This document shows, piece by piece, positions 1-12,116 of a stretch of 64,000 nt of DNA. The stretch comes from Leptoclinus maculatus. Lineage: Eukaryota; Chordata; Actinopteri; Perciformes; Stichaeidae. The stretch lies in the NCBI GenBank assembly GCA_032191485.1, contig JAVDOI010000005.1, positions 3,190,501 to 3,254,500 on the forward strand, read 5' to 3'. The translations under genes and the position numbers were made by a program. The notes below the pieces were generated by a model that was not told where the DNA came from, made no database searches, and saw only the letters and a list, made by a program, of their open reading frames with translations. Every line of letters starts with the position of its first letter. The stretch's first letter is position 1.

Positions 1-1823
1 CTGACTGAACTTCCGCTTAAGCTTCATATAATGTCTCCCTCTGTCCCTCCCTCTCACACAGCATTTAGAGCTGCCTCACAGTTTGTGGCACTAAATCAAT
101 CCAGTGTCACCTTATTGTCTTTTCTCCTAATCCAGAATGGCAGGTTGATGTACATTAATCAAAAAGATGCTGTATTAATCTCTGGGTGGTTATTTGAAGG
201 GCAGGAGGAGGAGTGTATTGTTCGTCCTGTCTTGTTGGTCTTGTAAGATGAGCTTCACCTGTCTATCTGACTCATCTGTGGGTCTTATCTCTGGCAACTT
301 CGTCAATGTCACGGACAAAGAAACAGCCTCTCTGAAAAAAGACGTTGGAGTTTCACTCCTGCAAACGCTTTGTCTCGTCTGTCAGACCAGTGTAGGTCAG
401 AGTGTCTCAAAGGTGACACCATGTTGTTTTCTTTGTACTGTAATTAAACACAGCACTGGATTGTTTCATTATTTAGTGTTGATACAACCTTTCTAGAGAA
501 ACGCACAATTATTTCCAAGTACTGTTTGTTCAGCTCTTTTTTTTACTTTATATTTTGTAGCATGTCCCAACTTGTAAGGACTAAGATTACCTCTTGAATA
601 ATGTTGTTATGATCACGTTGAAACTCGTGTGTGTGTCTGCACAGGAGTACGAGTGTCGACAGGTCAGTAAATATGGGATTAGACTTGTGAAATGACAACA
701 ATGCAGTGGAAGGTATTCAGACCTCGACTGTCTCCCAGTGGCAGAGCTTTGGTGTGTGTAGAGACGATGCACAGAGCACCCTGCAGGAGCGTAATTACTG
801 GTTCCAGAGGGGAAACGGTTGTTAAGGAACATCTGGACGCTGGTCCACATGTGGAGGGAAGCAGGTGTGTGGTGGACAACTTCACAGAGCTGCAAAATGC
901 AGGTATTTATCACGTCTCCCTAAATCCGTTCTACTGTATTACAGGAATGTTTCACAGGTTGTGTAATAGCATTCCCAGCAGTTCAGGAAATAGTCACCAA
1001 ATTAAATCGAACGGTTTCTTGCTGAGTAACAGAAACCTCTTTTTCTAGCAGTCGGGACGACATTACACTTCAAAACGAAAATTAGGTTTAGGAAAACCAC
1101 CAACCCCTCCCTCCCACCAAAATAAGTCTTTCTCAATATTTACTACTATGTCACTATGTCACAACACACTAGTGTTGCATACTCAAATGAGTGTGTTTAA
1201 TTTGTGTGTCCACCACAACAAAGGGTCCTAATTGACTTTGCATTGACATTAAGGTTACAAAGGTTACTGTCATTGTACAACAGGGTTGCATAACAAAATG
1301 CAGATTGCAGTCCACTTGTGTGCAAAACACACAAAAAAACATAAACCACATCATATATGGAGGGTGGAAGATGACTTAAGGAGTCTCACAGCCAATTGTT
1401 GTTGTTTGTTTTTGTGCTGTGTTACACAAAACCAGTGACCTATGGACATAAGAATGTCAGATTAACTAGTGTATTACAAAATGCCAAATGGGGGGACATT
1501 TTGAAATGACTGTTTACTCTGAAAAACAGTTAGATATTCAGGGAACAAGTGTTAAATACTCACATAGTTGGATCCAGCATATTTTTGGCATTCTATTCAA
1601 AAAGTGACTTTTAATTGTCAGTAGTTGCCAATTAATCACTCAACCCAACCTACTGATGGACCAATCATCACAGCTCTAGTCCTCACTCAGTAAAATGTGT
1701 GACTTATAATGGAGACAGTTCAGGTGCTTTCAGTTGATCGTTTAGATAATCTGGTTAAACAGTTTGTTTCCAAAATGTCTGATTATCCTACTGCCATAAT
1801 GGACCTATTTTTCATTATAGAAA
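1..1823. other. No gene recognised (intergenic or intronic)
   Basis: Moderately AT-rich sequence with short chance reading frames on both strands. The longest, at 692-1048 on the + strand, has no recognisable domain, signal peptide or flanking splice logic. I see no exon, RNA gene or clear repeat structure here. Confidence 0.5.
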
Positions 1824-1856
1824 TTATATTTTTAAGTTGTCCGTCCATCTGTCCAT
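1824..1856 (+). repeat. Left fragment of a dispersed repeat split by the L2-like LINE
   Basis: The segment ending in CCGTCCATCTGTCCAT reads on directly into 5434 onward (GTGCCTACATCTGTCCCGGG) once the LINE and one copy of its 9-bp duplication are removed. The joined sequence resembles a dispersed repeat common in fish genomes. The family name is not known to me. Confidence 0.5.
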
Positions 1857-1865
1857 ATGTTATAT
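1857..1865. repeat. Target-site duplication, left copy (ATGTTATAT)
   Basis: The nine bases ATGTTATAT here are repeated exactly at 5425-5433, just after the LINE 3' tail. The first bases could also belong to the TGTAA-type tail repeat, so the true duplication may be slightly shorter. Confidence 0.6.
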
Positions 1866-4800
1866 AATCAGTCCAGTCAAGGTTTCACTCCAGTGTGTGT
1901 TTGGCTTCTGGAGGGATACTCAACCACTAGACTCACCTAGAATAGACTAAGTATATTATTCTAGCTTTAACAAGTTTTTTTTTTTTTTAGCTGTACTTGG
2001 GCTGGTTCAGTGTTAGTACTGTTTGCAGTCTTTGTGTGTGTGATTAGAGTTTCACCTGGCCAATTGCTCTGTGATTGCTCTGTGACGTGGGAGAGGTGTG
2101 GCTTCCACTCCTGGCAGATAATGAGCAATCAGTAGATAGCTGTCCTTAACCACTGCTGGTGGCTGGAAGCGTCAGCTTCCAAGCGAAGGGTGAACAAAGG
2201 CAACAGGGCGACTTTTTCAAGCCAGACTTCTGGAGCGTGTACTTGCGGGTCAGTAATCTGTTTATATTGACTACCATGTGTTTGCGTCCTATTTCTGTCC
2301 GTTCCGGTGGTGACGTAGACATTGGGTCACTCCCAGGCGCCGTGATCCCACTAACCTCATCTATCCTACTCTCTCAGCTCATGGCGAGCATGGAATTGCC
2401 AGTCAGCAGTGCCGAAAGCTGAGTTCATCTCATGCTAAGCATCCTTGCTCTCCCTCAACTTTCTTGCTCTAACTGAGACCTGGATCACACCAGAAAACAC
2501 TACCACTCCCGCAGCTCTGTCAGACGTGTACTCTTTCTCTCACACTCTGCGAGGTGGTGGTACTGGCCTGCTAATTTCCCCAAAATGGAAATACTCTCTT
2601 GTCTCTGTTCCACAGTTCTCCCCGTCCTCTTTCGAATTTCATGCTGTTAGTGTCACTTATCCAGTCAAGCTCACCATTGCTGTCGTGTATTGCCCACCAG
2701 GCCCTCTTGGTGAGTTCCTGGAGGAGCTTGACACATTAGTCTCGCACTTCCATGACGATGGCTCCGCACTCATCCTGCTCGGCGATTTCAACATCCAGAC
2801 TGATAAGCTAGAACCTCTTCTTTCCTTCCTCTCCTCCTTTGACCTTTACCACTCCAATTCTCCTCCTACCCACAAGGCCGGCAACCAGCTGGAGCTTATC
2901 TTCGCTCGACACTGTTCTACTGCTGCTACTCTGTCACTCCCTTCCAGCTCTCTGACCACTATTTCATGTCCTATTCCCTCTCCCTCTCCTCTCCCCCCTT
3001 CCTCCACCTACCCACAGGGTTTCTACCCGTAGTCATCTTCGATCCCTCTCCCCTGCTGACCTTTCCTCTTCTGTTACCTCTGCTCTCTCTGACCCTGAAT
3101 CCTTCTCTCTCCTATCCCCTGATACTGCTACTGCTCTTCTCCTGTGCACCCTTTCCTCTTCTTTGGACAACCTCTGTCCCTTCACCTCCAGGCCTGCACG
3201 GCCAACCCCACCTGCCCCATGGCTGTCGGACTCAGTGCGTACTGACAGACGGAGCCTAAGAGAGGCTGAGCGTAAATGGAGAAAAGGCAAACTCCCGGAG
3301 GACCTTCTTAACTTCCAATCTCTTCTTTCCACTTTTTCCTCCTCTCTATCTACTGCTAAAACTGCTTTCTTCCGCTCTAAAATCCTAACCTCTGCTTCCA
3401 ATCCTAAAAAACTCTTCAAAACTTTCTCTTCACTCCTCCAACCCCCACCCCCTCCTCCTACTTCCTCCCTTCTCCCTGACGATTTCGCCAACTTCTTTGA
3501 CAAGAAGGCAAACGATATCAGATCCTCCTTCTCTCAGTCTCTCCCTGTCCACCCTCTCCCTCTCTACCCTGTCCAGCTCTTCCCCCTCAGCTCTCCCTCC
3601 CCTCTCCAGGCCCCATCTTACCCTATCTTGCTCCCCTCTCCCCTAACGAGATCCTCAACCTTGTTACATCTAACCGCCCCACCACGTGCTCCCTTGACCC
3701 GATCCCCTCCCCTCTTCTTCAGTCTATTGCGACTGAACTCCTTCCTTTCCTCACCCACCTCATCAACACATCTCTTGTTTCAGGATGCTTTACCACGGCT
3801 TTCAAGACTGCCAGAGTCACTCCCCTTCTGAAGAAACCATCACTTGACCCTTCTGATGTCAAGAACTTCAGACCGGTTTCTCTGCTACCCTTTCTATCCA
3901 AAACACTTGAACGTGCTGTCTTTAACCAACTGTCTTCCTATCTCCATCGGAACAGCCTCTTGGACCCCCACCAGTCCGGGTTCAAGGTGGGTCACTCGAC
4001 TGAGACAGCCCTCCTTGCGGTGACAGAGTCGCTTCACGCCGTGAGAGCAAACTCTCTCTCCTCCTGATTCTCCTGGACCTGTCTGCGGCATTTGACACGG
4101 TGAACCACCAGATCCTCCTCTCCACCCTCGAGGGGTTGGGCGTCTCAGGCTCTGCACTCTCCCTGTTTGCATCCTACCTGACAGGTCGATCCTACCAGGT
4201 GACATGGAGGGGGACCGTGTCGGAACCACGCATGCTGACTACGGGGGTTCCACAAGGTTCAGTCCTGGGCCCCCTTCTCTTCTCCCTCTACACAACATCT
4301 CTGGGTTCTGTTATTCACTCGCATGACTTCTCTTACCATTGTTATGCCGATGACACCCAGCTGGTCTTGTCATTTCCCCCCGGTGACACTCAAGTGGAGG
4401 CATGCATCGCTGCGTGCTTGGCTGACATCTCAAAGTGGATGGCGACACACCACCTGAAGCTCAACCTGGACAAAACCGAGCTACTGTTCCTCCCGGGGAA
4501 GGGTTGCCCGCACCGAGACCCGTCCATCACCATTGATGATACTGTGGTGACGCCAACTCAGACTGCGAGGAATCTGAGTGTGACCCTGGATGACCAACTG
4601 TCATTCTCAGCAAACATTGCATCGGTTACACACTCCTGCAGATTCCTGCTCTACAACATCAGCAGGATTCGCCCTTTCCTCACTGACGAGACGGCGCAGG
4701 TGCTCATTCAGGCTCTTGTCATCTCCCGCCTGGACTACTGCAACTCACTACTTGCCGGAGCCCCGGCGTCGGCCAATCAGACCTCAGGAGCTTGTCCAGA

Positions 4801-5424
4801 AAGCTGCAGCTCGCCTGGTGTTCAATCGCCCCAAGTTCTCCCACACAACTTCCCTTCTCCGTTCTCTACACTGGCTACCTGTAAGAGCTCGCATCCAGTT
4901 TAAGACTCTGGTGCTAGCCTACAGGGCAGTGAAAGGAACAGCTCCTTCCTGTCTCCAGGCCATGGTCAAGCCCTACACCCCCGCCCGACCACTTCGCTCT
5001 GCTGCCTCGGGGCGATTGGTTGCCCCGTCGCTCAGAGGTCCCTGCTGCCGATCGACCCGGTCACGGCTGTTTTCTGTCCTGGCCCCACAATGGTGGAATG
5101 AACTCCCCACTGATGTCAGGACAGCAGAGTCGCTGCCCATCTTTCGACACAGGCTGAAAACTCACCTCTTCAAGAAGTACTACCCAGAGCCTTCCACTTA
5201 GCACTTATTGTATTCATACTAGTTTGTTGCACTTTTTGTAATTGTATTAGTTTGTTTCTGCACTGTACGTTGGCTCTGGTTTATGCTCTTAGATGCTTGT
5301 TTAAAAAAGGAGATGCACTTATGACTTCTGGTGACTAGTAGTTCTCTTGAATACTTATGTTTAATACACTTATTGTAAGTCGCTTTGGATAAAAGCGTCT
5401 GCTAAATGACTGTAATGTAATGTA
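1866..5424 (+). mobile_element. L2-clade-like non-LTR retrotransposon (LINE), near full length but decayed
   Basis: A 3.56-kb LINE. From 5' to 3' it has an untranslated leader with a T-run near 1974-1989, an AP-type endonuclease region (about 2445-3030), a proline/serine-rich linker (about 3030-3830), a reverse transcriptase (about 3800-4780) and a C-terminal domain ending at 5201. It ends in a 3' tail (5371-5424) containing CGCTTTGGATAAAAGCGTCT and TGTAATG repeats, a tail typical of fish L2-like LINEs and the SINEs they mobilise. ATGTTATAT flanks both sides, so the copy appears not to be 5'-truncated. The coding region has several frameshifts and cannot make one protein. The clade is inferred from the tail and protein style; CR1 is the main alternative. 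Confidence 0.8.
2445..5201 (+). pseudogene. LINE ORF2 pseudogene: endonuclease plus reverse transcriptase, frameshifted
   Basis: This is the broken ORF2-type polyprotein of the LINE. The endonuclease part (2445-3032) shows LALTETW near its start and LLGDFNI about 110 residues later, both typical of AP-endonuclease domains of LINEs. The frame then shifts and the linker continues in the 3163-3831 frame. The RT core begins with a KNFRPVSLLP motif near 3860. The frame is lost again near 4060 and reopens at 4100-4903, carrying GVPQGSVLGPLLF and the catalytic YADD at 4343-4354. Another shift near 4770 moves the C-terminal domain into the frame ending at 5201, which has LHWLPVRARIQFKTL and WNELPTDVR. 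At least three or four frame changes are visible, so an intact enzyme cannot be made. Confidence 0.85.
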
Positions 5425-5433
5425 ATGTTATAT
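5425..5433. repeat. Target-site duplication, right copy (ATGTTATAT)
   Basis: Exact match to 1857-1865. It marks the 3' boundary of the LINE insertion. Confidence 0.6.
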
Positions 5434-5725
5434 GTGCCTACATCTGTCCCGGGACAACTCAGGACCGGCTGGAGGGAATTTCTTCAAATTTGGCACAAAC
5501 GTCCACTCAACGATGAACTGATTAGAATTTGGTGGCCAAGGGTCACTGTGACCTCACAGAACATGTTTTTGTCCATAACTGAAGAATTTATATTATTTTT
5601 GTGACAATTTCACACCAATGTCTAATAGGATAAAATGAGTGGTGACATTTTGGAAAGACATGGATTCGAAGTGCAACTTGAGTGGTTGGTGGAGGCATAC
5701 AACCGCAAGGCAATAATTCTAGTTT
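5434..5725 (+). repeat. Right part of the dispersed repeat carrying the LINE
   Basis: Runs from GTGCCTACATCTGTCCCGGG to a terminus near TTGGTGGAGGCATACAACCG. A second, partial copy of the same right end lies at about 51335-51475, sharing the order: AATTTCACAC, GGTAAAATGA-like, AGACATGGAT, GGTTGGTGGAGGCATA. It has no coding capacity and is probably a non-autonomous element. Confidence 0.6.
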
Positions 5726-8555
5726 TGAGATGTCTCCACGTTCTCTTAATTTGATGAGTATGAAAAGAACACAAGTAATAAACAGCCATTTTAATTTAAA
5801 GTTACAATCTTGAAGATCTCTGTTTCGTTCTCTTTGACGGCACCTATGGCGCTAAGTGGTAATTGCTGGTTTTGGATCTCACTTCCCAGAGATCAAAACA
5901 GCGTCGGGTGTTCCTGAGAATATCACCACAGACATACATGTCGTAATACTGCAAATACAAGCGCTTTCCTCAGTGGCTCTTCAAGGTTATAACTTTAAGG
6001 AAAAAAGTCAATATTAACTCCCAAAATGCCTTTTGGTTAGAAACATCCAATCGTTACGGCAAGTTGAAGCTAAAGCTGGTGCTTTTTTTTTAGAAATGCA
6101 ATTAAACACTTAAATAACTCATTTAACATTTTGGATGAACTGGTCTGTTTTGTCTCACAGTGTTTTGAATAGGCTCTGACTCAGACCTCTGACTAGCTTC
6201 TTCTGCATAGCAACTGCGACTGAGGCACCAGGTATGGTGGTATTTAGAGCCATCCACTATGCCAACTGAGGGAAAGAATTTGTCAATGAAGCAGTGTCAG
6301 CCCAGGAGTCAATTTTCTATCTGTTGTTCCCTGGCCAGATGTTAAAAAGAAACCCTAGAAATATGTTTCTCAATTCAATTAAAACTGAGGGCCATGACAT
6401 ATACCTATAAGCACATTACTGTAATAAATGATCGAGGAAACTGTGTTCTTACGTTCAGGAAAATTCAAGATTTCATCGAAGGAAAACTTTAAAACGCCAA
6501 TTTACAGGCAAGAAATTACTTTTGGAGACAATGGCTCCTTCCATTATGCAACCATATAGAGGGGCACTAATATCTGCCCTTTGACCTCCTGCTAGAGATT
6601 TCTGACTGACTCACAATGACTGATTGACTTGAACAGATGTACAGATGTAGAGGCCAGCACGGGTTCCAATTAGACTGTGATACCAAACCATAGCTGTAGT
6701 GTATACGTGTGTGTCTGGCCTAGTTTTCTAGCTTTGAGAGAAGAGGCACCTGAGGATTGGCTCCAAGGGTTTGCTGCCTGGTTGAAAAGCTTTAACCCTG
6801 CTGAGCCCAGATGGGGGCACAGAGAATGATGAATGAACAGATAGATGTGAGCTCAAGGAAACACTGATGTAATATTTATCGACTTGAAATTCTTTATTGG
6901 TAACATGCAAGAGGAAATATTGCAGAGCAAAGAGTATTGCTCCAAAATGGGACTGGGTGAATTACCAATTAAATAAACTGACATCCAATGAATAATGCTA
7001 ATAAAGCATTGATATTAAAGGTTCACTTCTCCCATATTACAAAAAGAAAATCACATTTACATTTTTTTTCTGTTGCTATCCAGCCATACAGAGGACTTTA
7101 TTTGCTGTTTCTTTCGACATTCTGTGTTGAGACTAATGCTGCCGGTCCAATGAAATTGAAGTGAATGGAATTTCATGTGATGCTTATTGCAGAAAGAGGG
7201 TAATTTGAAATGAATCTACTCTTCGTAACGGTACTCCACTGCTTGTTTTAGTCGTTACTGCAAAACCTCACCTCAGTGAGTCTGTGACTTGGCGTACGTT
7301 GGTTTAGTTTATACAGAAGTTAGCCTGCTTCAACGGTTGCAATGACAACGGTAAATATTCAAATGGCTGCTACTCTGACCATCCAGAACGTTGATTTAAA
7401 TGGGAGTGTCCCTTCTACTCTTATTCGATTTCTATACTTGGTAATCTATAAATACTCTCTTATAATTAGAACACATAGGTATTTGACAAAACAGTCTCAC
7501 CTCAAGGTCCATTTAGCAGCTGTTCTGGAGCTTTTGATCACATCACATAACTTTTTCATACTACTAGTCCATTACAAATGAGAAACGACAATCTGATGAT
7601 AAAGCTTGTCTGATAAGATTGAAAGCTTGAGAACTTTCTATAACTAGAGGACTTTGTAAGCTATGCTTGTCACAAGAGGACCCGATTTGCTGTTGACTAT
7701 GGAGGTCAGAGGTCACCATACAGCAAGAAAGTTAGTATGTGGAGACATACGAAAATCATTACTTTTTATAGAAATTGGTAAAACCTACAATCAATGAGGC
7801 TGATTTGGGATGCAGGCATTAAATGTCAATATAAACGGGTATAATTTTAAGTGAAATTCTGCTCGTGTTTGTAGAGGGAAAGCTGACTGACTTGTGGTTG
7901 AGAGTTGTGGTTCCTTGCAGCTGTACAGAGCACTTGTATAAACTCCAGCTTTAGACACGGACATCCAATTATAAAATGGCAGCAGGGTAAACGGCAGACA
8001 AAGAGAGTTTTATGCAATGCGGCCAGGTTTATTTCTGACTAGGTGTACTTTGTGTGCGTGCGAACATTTACTTGCTTGTCGTTTTGTGTGTGTGTGCTGT
8101 AGCTGTTCCTGGCATAGACAGTGCACATAAATCATAGCGAGGTATTGAGCTTTTGCCTAATGAGGGAGCATGTTGAAGTCAGGTTTTCCTGTCCAGCATT
8201 TTATGTGGGTCAGTGAGTCTGCGGTGTGGAAAGATCACAAACATGCAGACACTCCTGCTTGGATGAACCTGACACCTCTACTCTACTCTCCCTGCTGGTA
8301 AGATGACAGTTTGTGATGGCTGATGATGAAGCATTATGTGAAATGTGTGTGTGATTTGTGTCAGCTGAAGAACCTATGTTTTGGTGTCATTGCTGTGGTA
8401 TCTGAATGCTATCACAGAAACCTCTGCTGCTGGTCTCAATCTCTGCTTTGTTTTCTCTATTTTTGAGCATTTTTATTCCAAATTATCCTGCTATAAAAAG
8501 ACCAGGGGTCAGTTGCATACAATTCTGCATAGGTTCTATATAGGACACACTAAGC
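5726..8555. other. No gene recognised
   Basis: AT-rich sequence with only short chance frames. I saw no splice-consistent exon, tandem repeat or RNA gene. Confidence 0.45.
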
Positions 8556-8650
8556 CTGTCACAATATCAGATTGTCACTGCACATATATCATTGACACAA
8601 GAGTTCACAAAAACGATATTATCGCGATATCTAAAGAAAATTTAAAAAAG
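8556..8650. repeat. Possible decayed hAT-type non-autonomous element fragment
   Basis: The segment GCCTGTCACAATATCAG followed by ATTATCGCGATATC resembles the ends of a non-autonomous hAT-like family widespread in fish. No intact inverted termini or target duplications are visible. The assignment rests on pattern memory only. Confidence 0.3.
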
Positions 8651-9017
8651 TCATCAGTCAAATTCATCTTTGTTTATTCTGCGTTTTGTCTCTTCTTTTG
8701 GCAAACAAATGACTCTTAAAATACCAGTATATTAGGATAGTATATCATAATATGACACCCTCTTTTGGTCAGATATTTAAAGCCGTACGAATCCATCGAC
8801 CTTTTATCCATCATTATATCTGGTCTGATACGTGGAGGCAGCAGCCTAAGCAATGTATCCCACATGCCCTCCTGCTCCTCCTGGAAGATCCCCAGACCTA
8901 CCCAGGTCAGATGTCATATATGATCCCTCCTGCACTTTCTGGGTCTGCCCGTCAACCCCTTTCTCACTTCCAGCTCATCAAATACCGACACTTGGTCAGT
9001 GCCCTCAGCGTCTGATA

Positions 9018-9450
9018 CCGACGAACCAAGACATCCTTTAGTATCTTCATGAGACGCACCGGGCATGGTTCAGCTGACTCCAATGTAAACACACCTGCGT
9101 CATTATTAGACGCTAAGAGCAACTGAACTAGTATAAAGAGCAAAAAAGTCCACTTAGGGAGGAGGTCGGGGTGGTTGGGCGGGTCAAACAAACACAGGAC
9201 ATTCACCCAGCAGGCTGTTTGTGTCATGTGTGACTTGTTTATGTTGACTACTGAACTAGCCTACATAACTCAACTTGCAGAACTTATTTTAACCCAAACC
9301 TTGAAGTTTTCCCAATCCTAACCAAGTGCTTCTGTTGCCTTAACCTAAAGTAGTTTTGTTGTGCAAACCTAACCAAGTAAACCTTAAAACTAGGTAAACG
9401 TACATTGAAGTTTATTTTGAAAAGACACATTGCATGTAAATCATTCCGTC
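9018..9450 (+). repeat. Dispersed repeat family X, + strand copy
   Basis: One of four copies of an unnamed non-coding dispersed repeat in the window (others at 49303-49960 on the minus strand, and 51830-52080 and 55825-56090 on the plus strand). Shared blocks include GTCATTATTAGACGC followed by AGAGCAACTG, then AACACAGGAC, GTGTGACTTG-like text, and finally TAGTTTTGTTGTGCAAACCT and AAGTAAACCT. No coding capacity. Confidence 0.6.
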
Positions 9451-10741
9451 CCTAACTCGTCCACAACTGTCGCTGGAGGGGGACCTAGAGCATCATAGTT
9501 TGAAGCGTAGGGCCACTGACCAATCTGCCATAGTTAAGGAATTGGGACTGACAATGTGTTGTCTGACTCTGCACTGGGGTCAAAAATACTATTTACAAAA
9601 TCTCTTGTCCTTAGTTCATACAAAAATGTATATATTTTTACATTTATATAACGGCATGTACAATCTTTTTACACTTGAATAAACAATAATCAAATGCAGA
9701 GACAGTTATTTACCAATATGTTAGGAGTAGTTACTTTTACAGTCTTACATTTACAACCGGCCCTTTGAGGGCGACCATGATGCTGATGTGGCCAAGAGTG
9801 AAGATGAGTTTGAGACCCCTGGTTTAAACCCTAAATATAGACATCACCACAAATACGCAATATAACATTACTATCAACTTTTTACATCATTCCCCAACAG
9901 ATACACTTTGTTCATCTTAACCCATTGATAGGGCAACAAAAGAGGATTAAAGGGGATTTTGCAGATAAAGAAAAGCTAAATACATGGTAACTATGGACAT
10001 ATATTAATCACATGACAGATTGGTGTGTTGTGTATAAGGAAACCAGAAACTACGTGATACCTGATTTTCACTTCCTCAGTTGGGCATAGTTGGACATGGA
10101 CACACCTGTGAGTCAAAGGCTTACATATCAGTACGTCTGCCTGTAAATGCAGGGAAATAACAATACCTTTACTCACTGTTTTGGTTGTTGCTATTGTTTT
10201 TTAAATCATTTTTGATGCCTCCTTTTTGCTCTTTTATTTCAATTTCTTGGCAGTACTTGATTGATATGATTAGTAGAGTTTAGTTTAAGTTAATAATGTT
10301 GCAGACAAGCAGTCATTTATTGTATAGAAAACAAGGGCTTTGTGTGATCCTACAGTAGTTTCCCTGACATTTCATTTAACACAATATAATTTGCCCCCGT
10401 TCTTGAAGTCTGAACTGATTCTTTCTCTAAGAAAGATTAGGCTGGATACATTTTATGAGGTGCGATTGCCCTCACACGACTGACATCTCACACCAGCGCT
10501 ATATATGTGAAGTGTATTTCTGACCACAATGCCTGCTCCAGAGCCTGATAAAGGCTCAGCGCAATCAAAGTGGATTCTGACATCTTGGTATTTAGGTGAC
10601 ATTTACTGGCTGAATTACCTCATAAACCCTCCATCTTCTGTTAGTTCTCTCCACCACGTCGTCTTTCATTGGATTTCTTCCTGTTTTATTGGTTTCCCCT
10701 TCGGTTTTCCTCCTCTGTCTGTCAGCCTTCTCCGCTTCCTG

Positions 10742-10744
<3 letters not shown>
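9451..10744. other. No gene recognised
   Basis: Short chance frames only, with no recognisable repeat or RNA gene. It runs directly into an AT microsatellite. Confidence 0.45.
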
Positions 10745-10789
<45 letters not shown>

Positions 10790-10881
10790 CATATTATACT
10801 GTATATTTATATATAATATATATATTTACATATTACATATTTATATATAATATATATATATATATATATAATATATATATA
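10745..10881. repeat. AT-rich microsatellite, (TA)n with interruptions
   Basis: A pure (AT) run of about 42 bases is followed by TTTACATATTATAC-type interruptions and further TA runs up to 10881. The frame reading IYIYIY here is a by-product of the repeat. Confidence 0.9.
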
Positions 10882-12012
10882 TCAGTGACTGAGATAGCAA
10901 CACACTTCCTAAGAAAACACAAGCAAATGAAGAAAACATTCACTACTTTGACAAAACATTTTGGTTAAAAAAACCCACTACAGATGAAAGAAACAAACAA
11001 AAAAAAGCAATTCCTGGCATAACAAAATGTATAAAATATGTGTATTAATCTCAATGATAAAAAATATAAAACTGCATCAGGAACAAGAGGAACTTTGTTA
11101 CTAAACTGGCAGAATTTGTGACTTGTTTCATTTTGTAACAAATGAACCTGTAAAAACCTGTAAGAGCATTGGTTTTCTTTGCAATAGGTCTCTGAGTATT
11201 GCAGTTACCTCAGAAGTTGGAGGAAACCCTGTTTCCCCAATGCTCCTAAAATGTGTTTGCTTATTCTGAGCAGTAAAACACATTTGTCATTTTCCTTTAA
11301 CAAAACACACAATAATCAATCTGCATCTGTTTCAACTGCATTTTGTTCCATTCCACAAAATAAGAGCTGCAGAGTGCACCAGACTCACTCATGGTCTCTC
11401 CAATATGCACAGCAAGACAGTTATTATTGTGAGTGATACATTGCTAACTTGAGTGCTTTGCACATCATTGTTTAACACGGAATGTTGTAGTGTTTCATGT
11501 TGTGTTTATTGTTGAATTGCTCTGATGTTGTTTTTGTGATGTGACTGTCATGGCTGACGGCGAGAGATCTTCAAAGCTCTGTAGCTCATTACAGCAGCCT
11601 GTGATTTAAACCACACTGACACGCATCACACCCAGCGCCCACTTTGTGTAAGTTTCAAATGTACTTTTGCCCATCTGTGCGATGGTGGTTGGTTTTAAAA
11701 GGAGGTGTGGTCAGTGCATTGCTATCTTGAGGCAGCAGAAAACGATGCCGCCATTGACTGGGCAAAAGTCAATGGTTGATTTGTATTCGGCTATTTAAAG
11801 GGCACATCACAGGAAGGTTCACAATGCGCGTAGGGTCAATGGCACATTTGCTCAAATGCAGTCAAATGGAGTCGTGATGGGACAGAGGACTGGGAGACAG
11901 CAGAGGCAAAAGGTCCATCAGCCAAGGATCCCATCAATGGACAGCGACAAATAGTAGAAGTATTTCCCTACTAATCAGACGTTGACATTGTCCCTCCAAC
12001 TAACCCCCCACC
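10882..12012. other. No gene recognised; part may be an old repeat
   Basis: The 11560-11840 part (for example GAGGCAGCAGAAAACGATGC, then CAATGGTTGATTTGTATTCG) looks like a repeat seen across fish genomes, but I cannot name the family. The rest shows nothing recognisable. Confidence 0.35.
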
Positions 12013-12116
12013 GCTGGGAGACTACTAGCAGGGAGGAGAGCGGGTGCGCTCCGAAGAGACGCCGTTGCAGCTGTAGCATCTCAAGCCTGCTCTCCTCCCA
12101 GCTGTAGTCTCCTAGC
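12013..12116. repeat. GC-rich imperfect inverted repeat (hairpin)
   Basis: The left arm 12013-12044 (GCTGGGAGACTACTAGCAGG and onward) pairs with the right arm 12086-12116 (CCTGCTCTCCTCCCAGCTGT and onward), with a few mismatches and a one-base bulge. The arms are about 31 bases with a loop of about 40. It sits in a locally GC-rich patch followed by GCTAGC/TTAGCT-rich sequence. Function unknown. Confidence 0.7.

Noticed and set aside
692..1048. 118-residue + strand frame as a gene
   Set aside because: No recognisable domain, no repeat or splice context, and another frame of similar length overlaps on the other strand.
3033..3503. 156-residue charged minus-strand frame
   Set aside because: It is the antisense of the LINE linker region, whose pyrimidine-rich composition keeps the opposite strand open.
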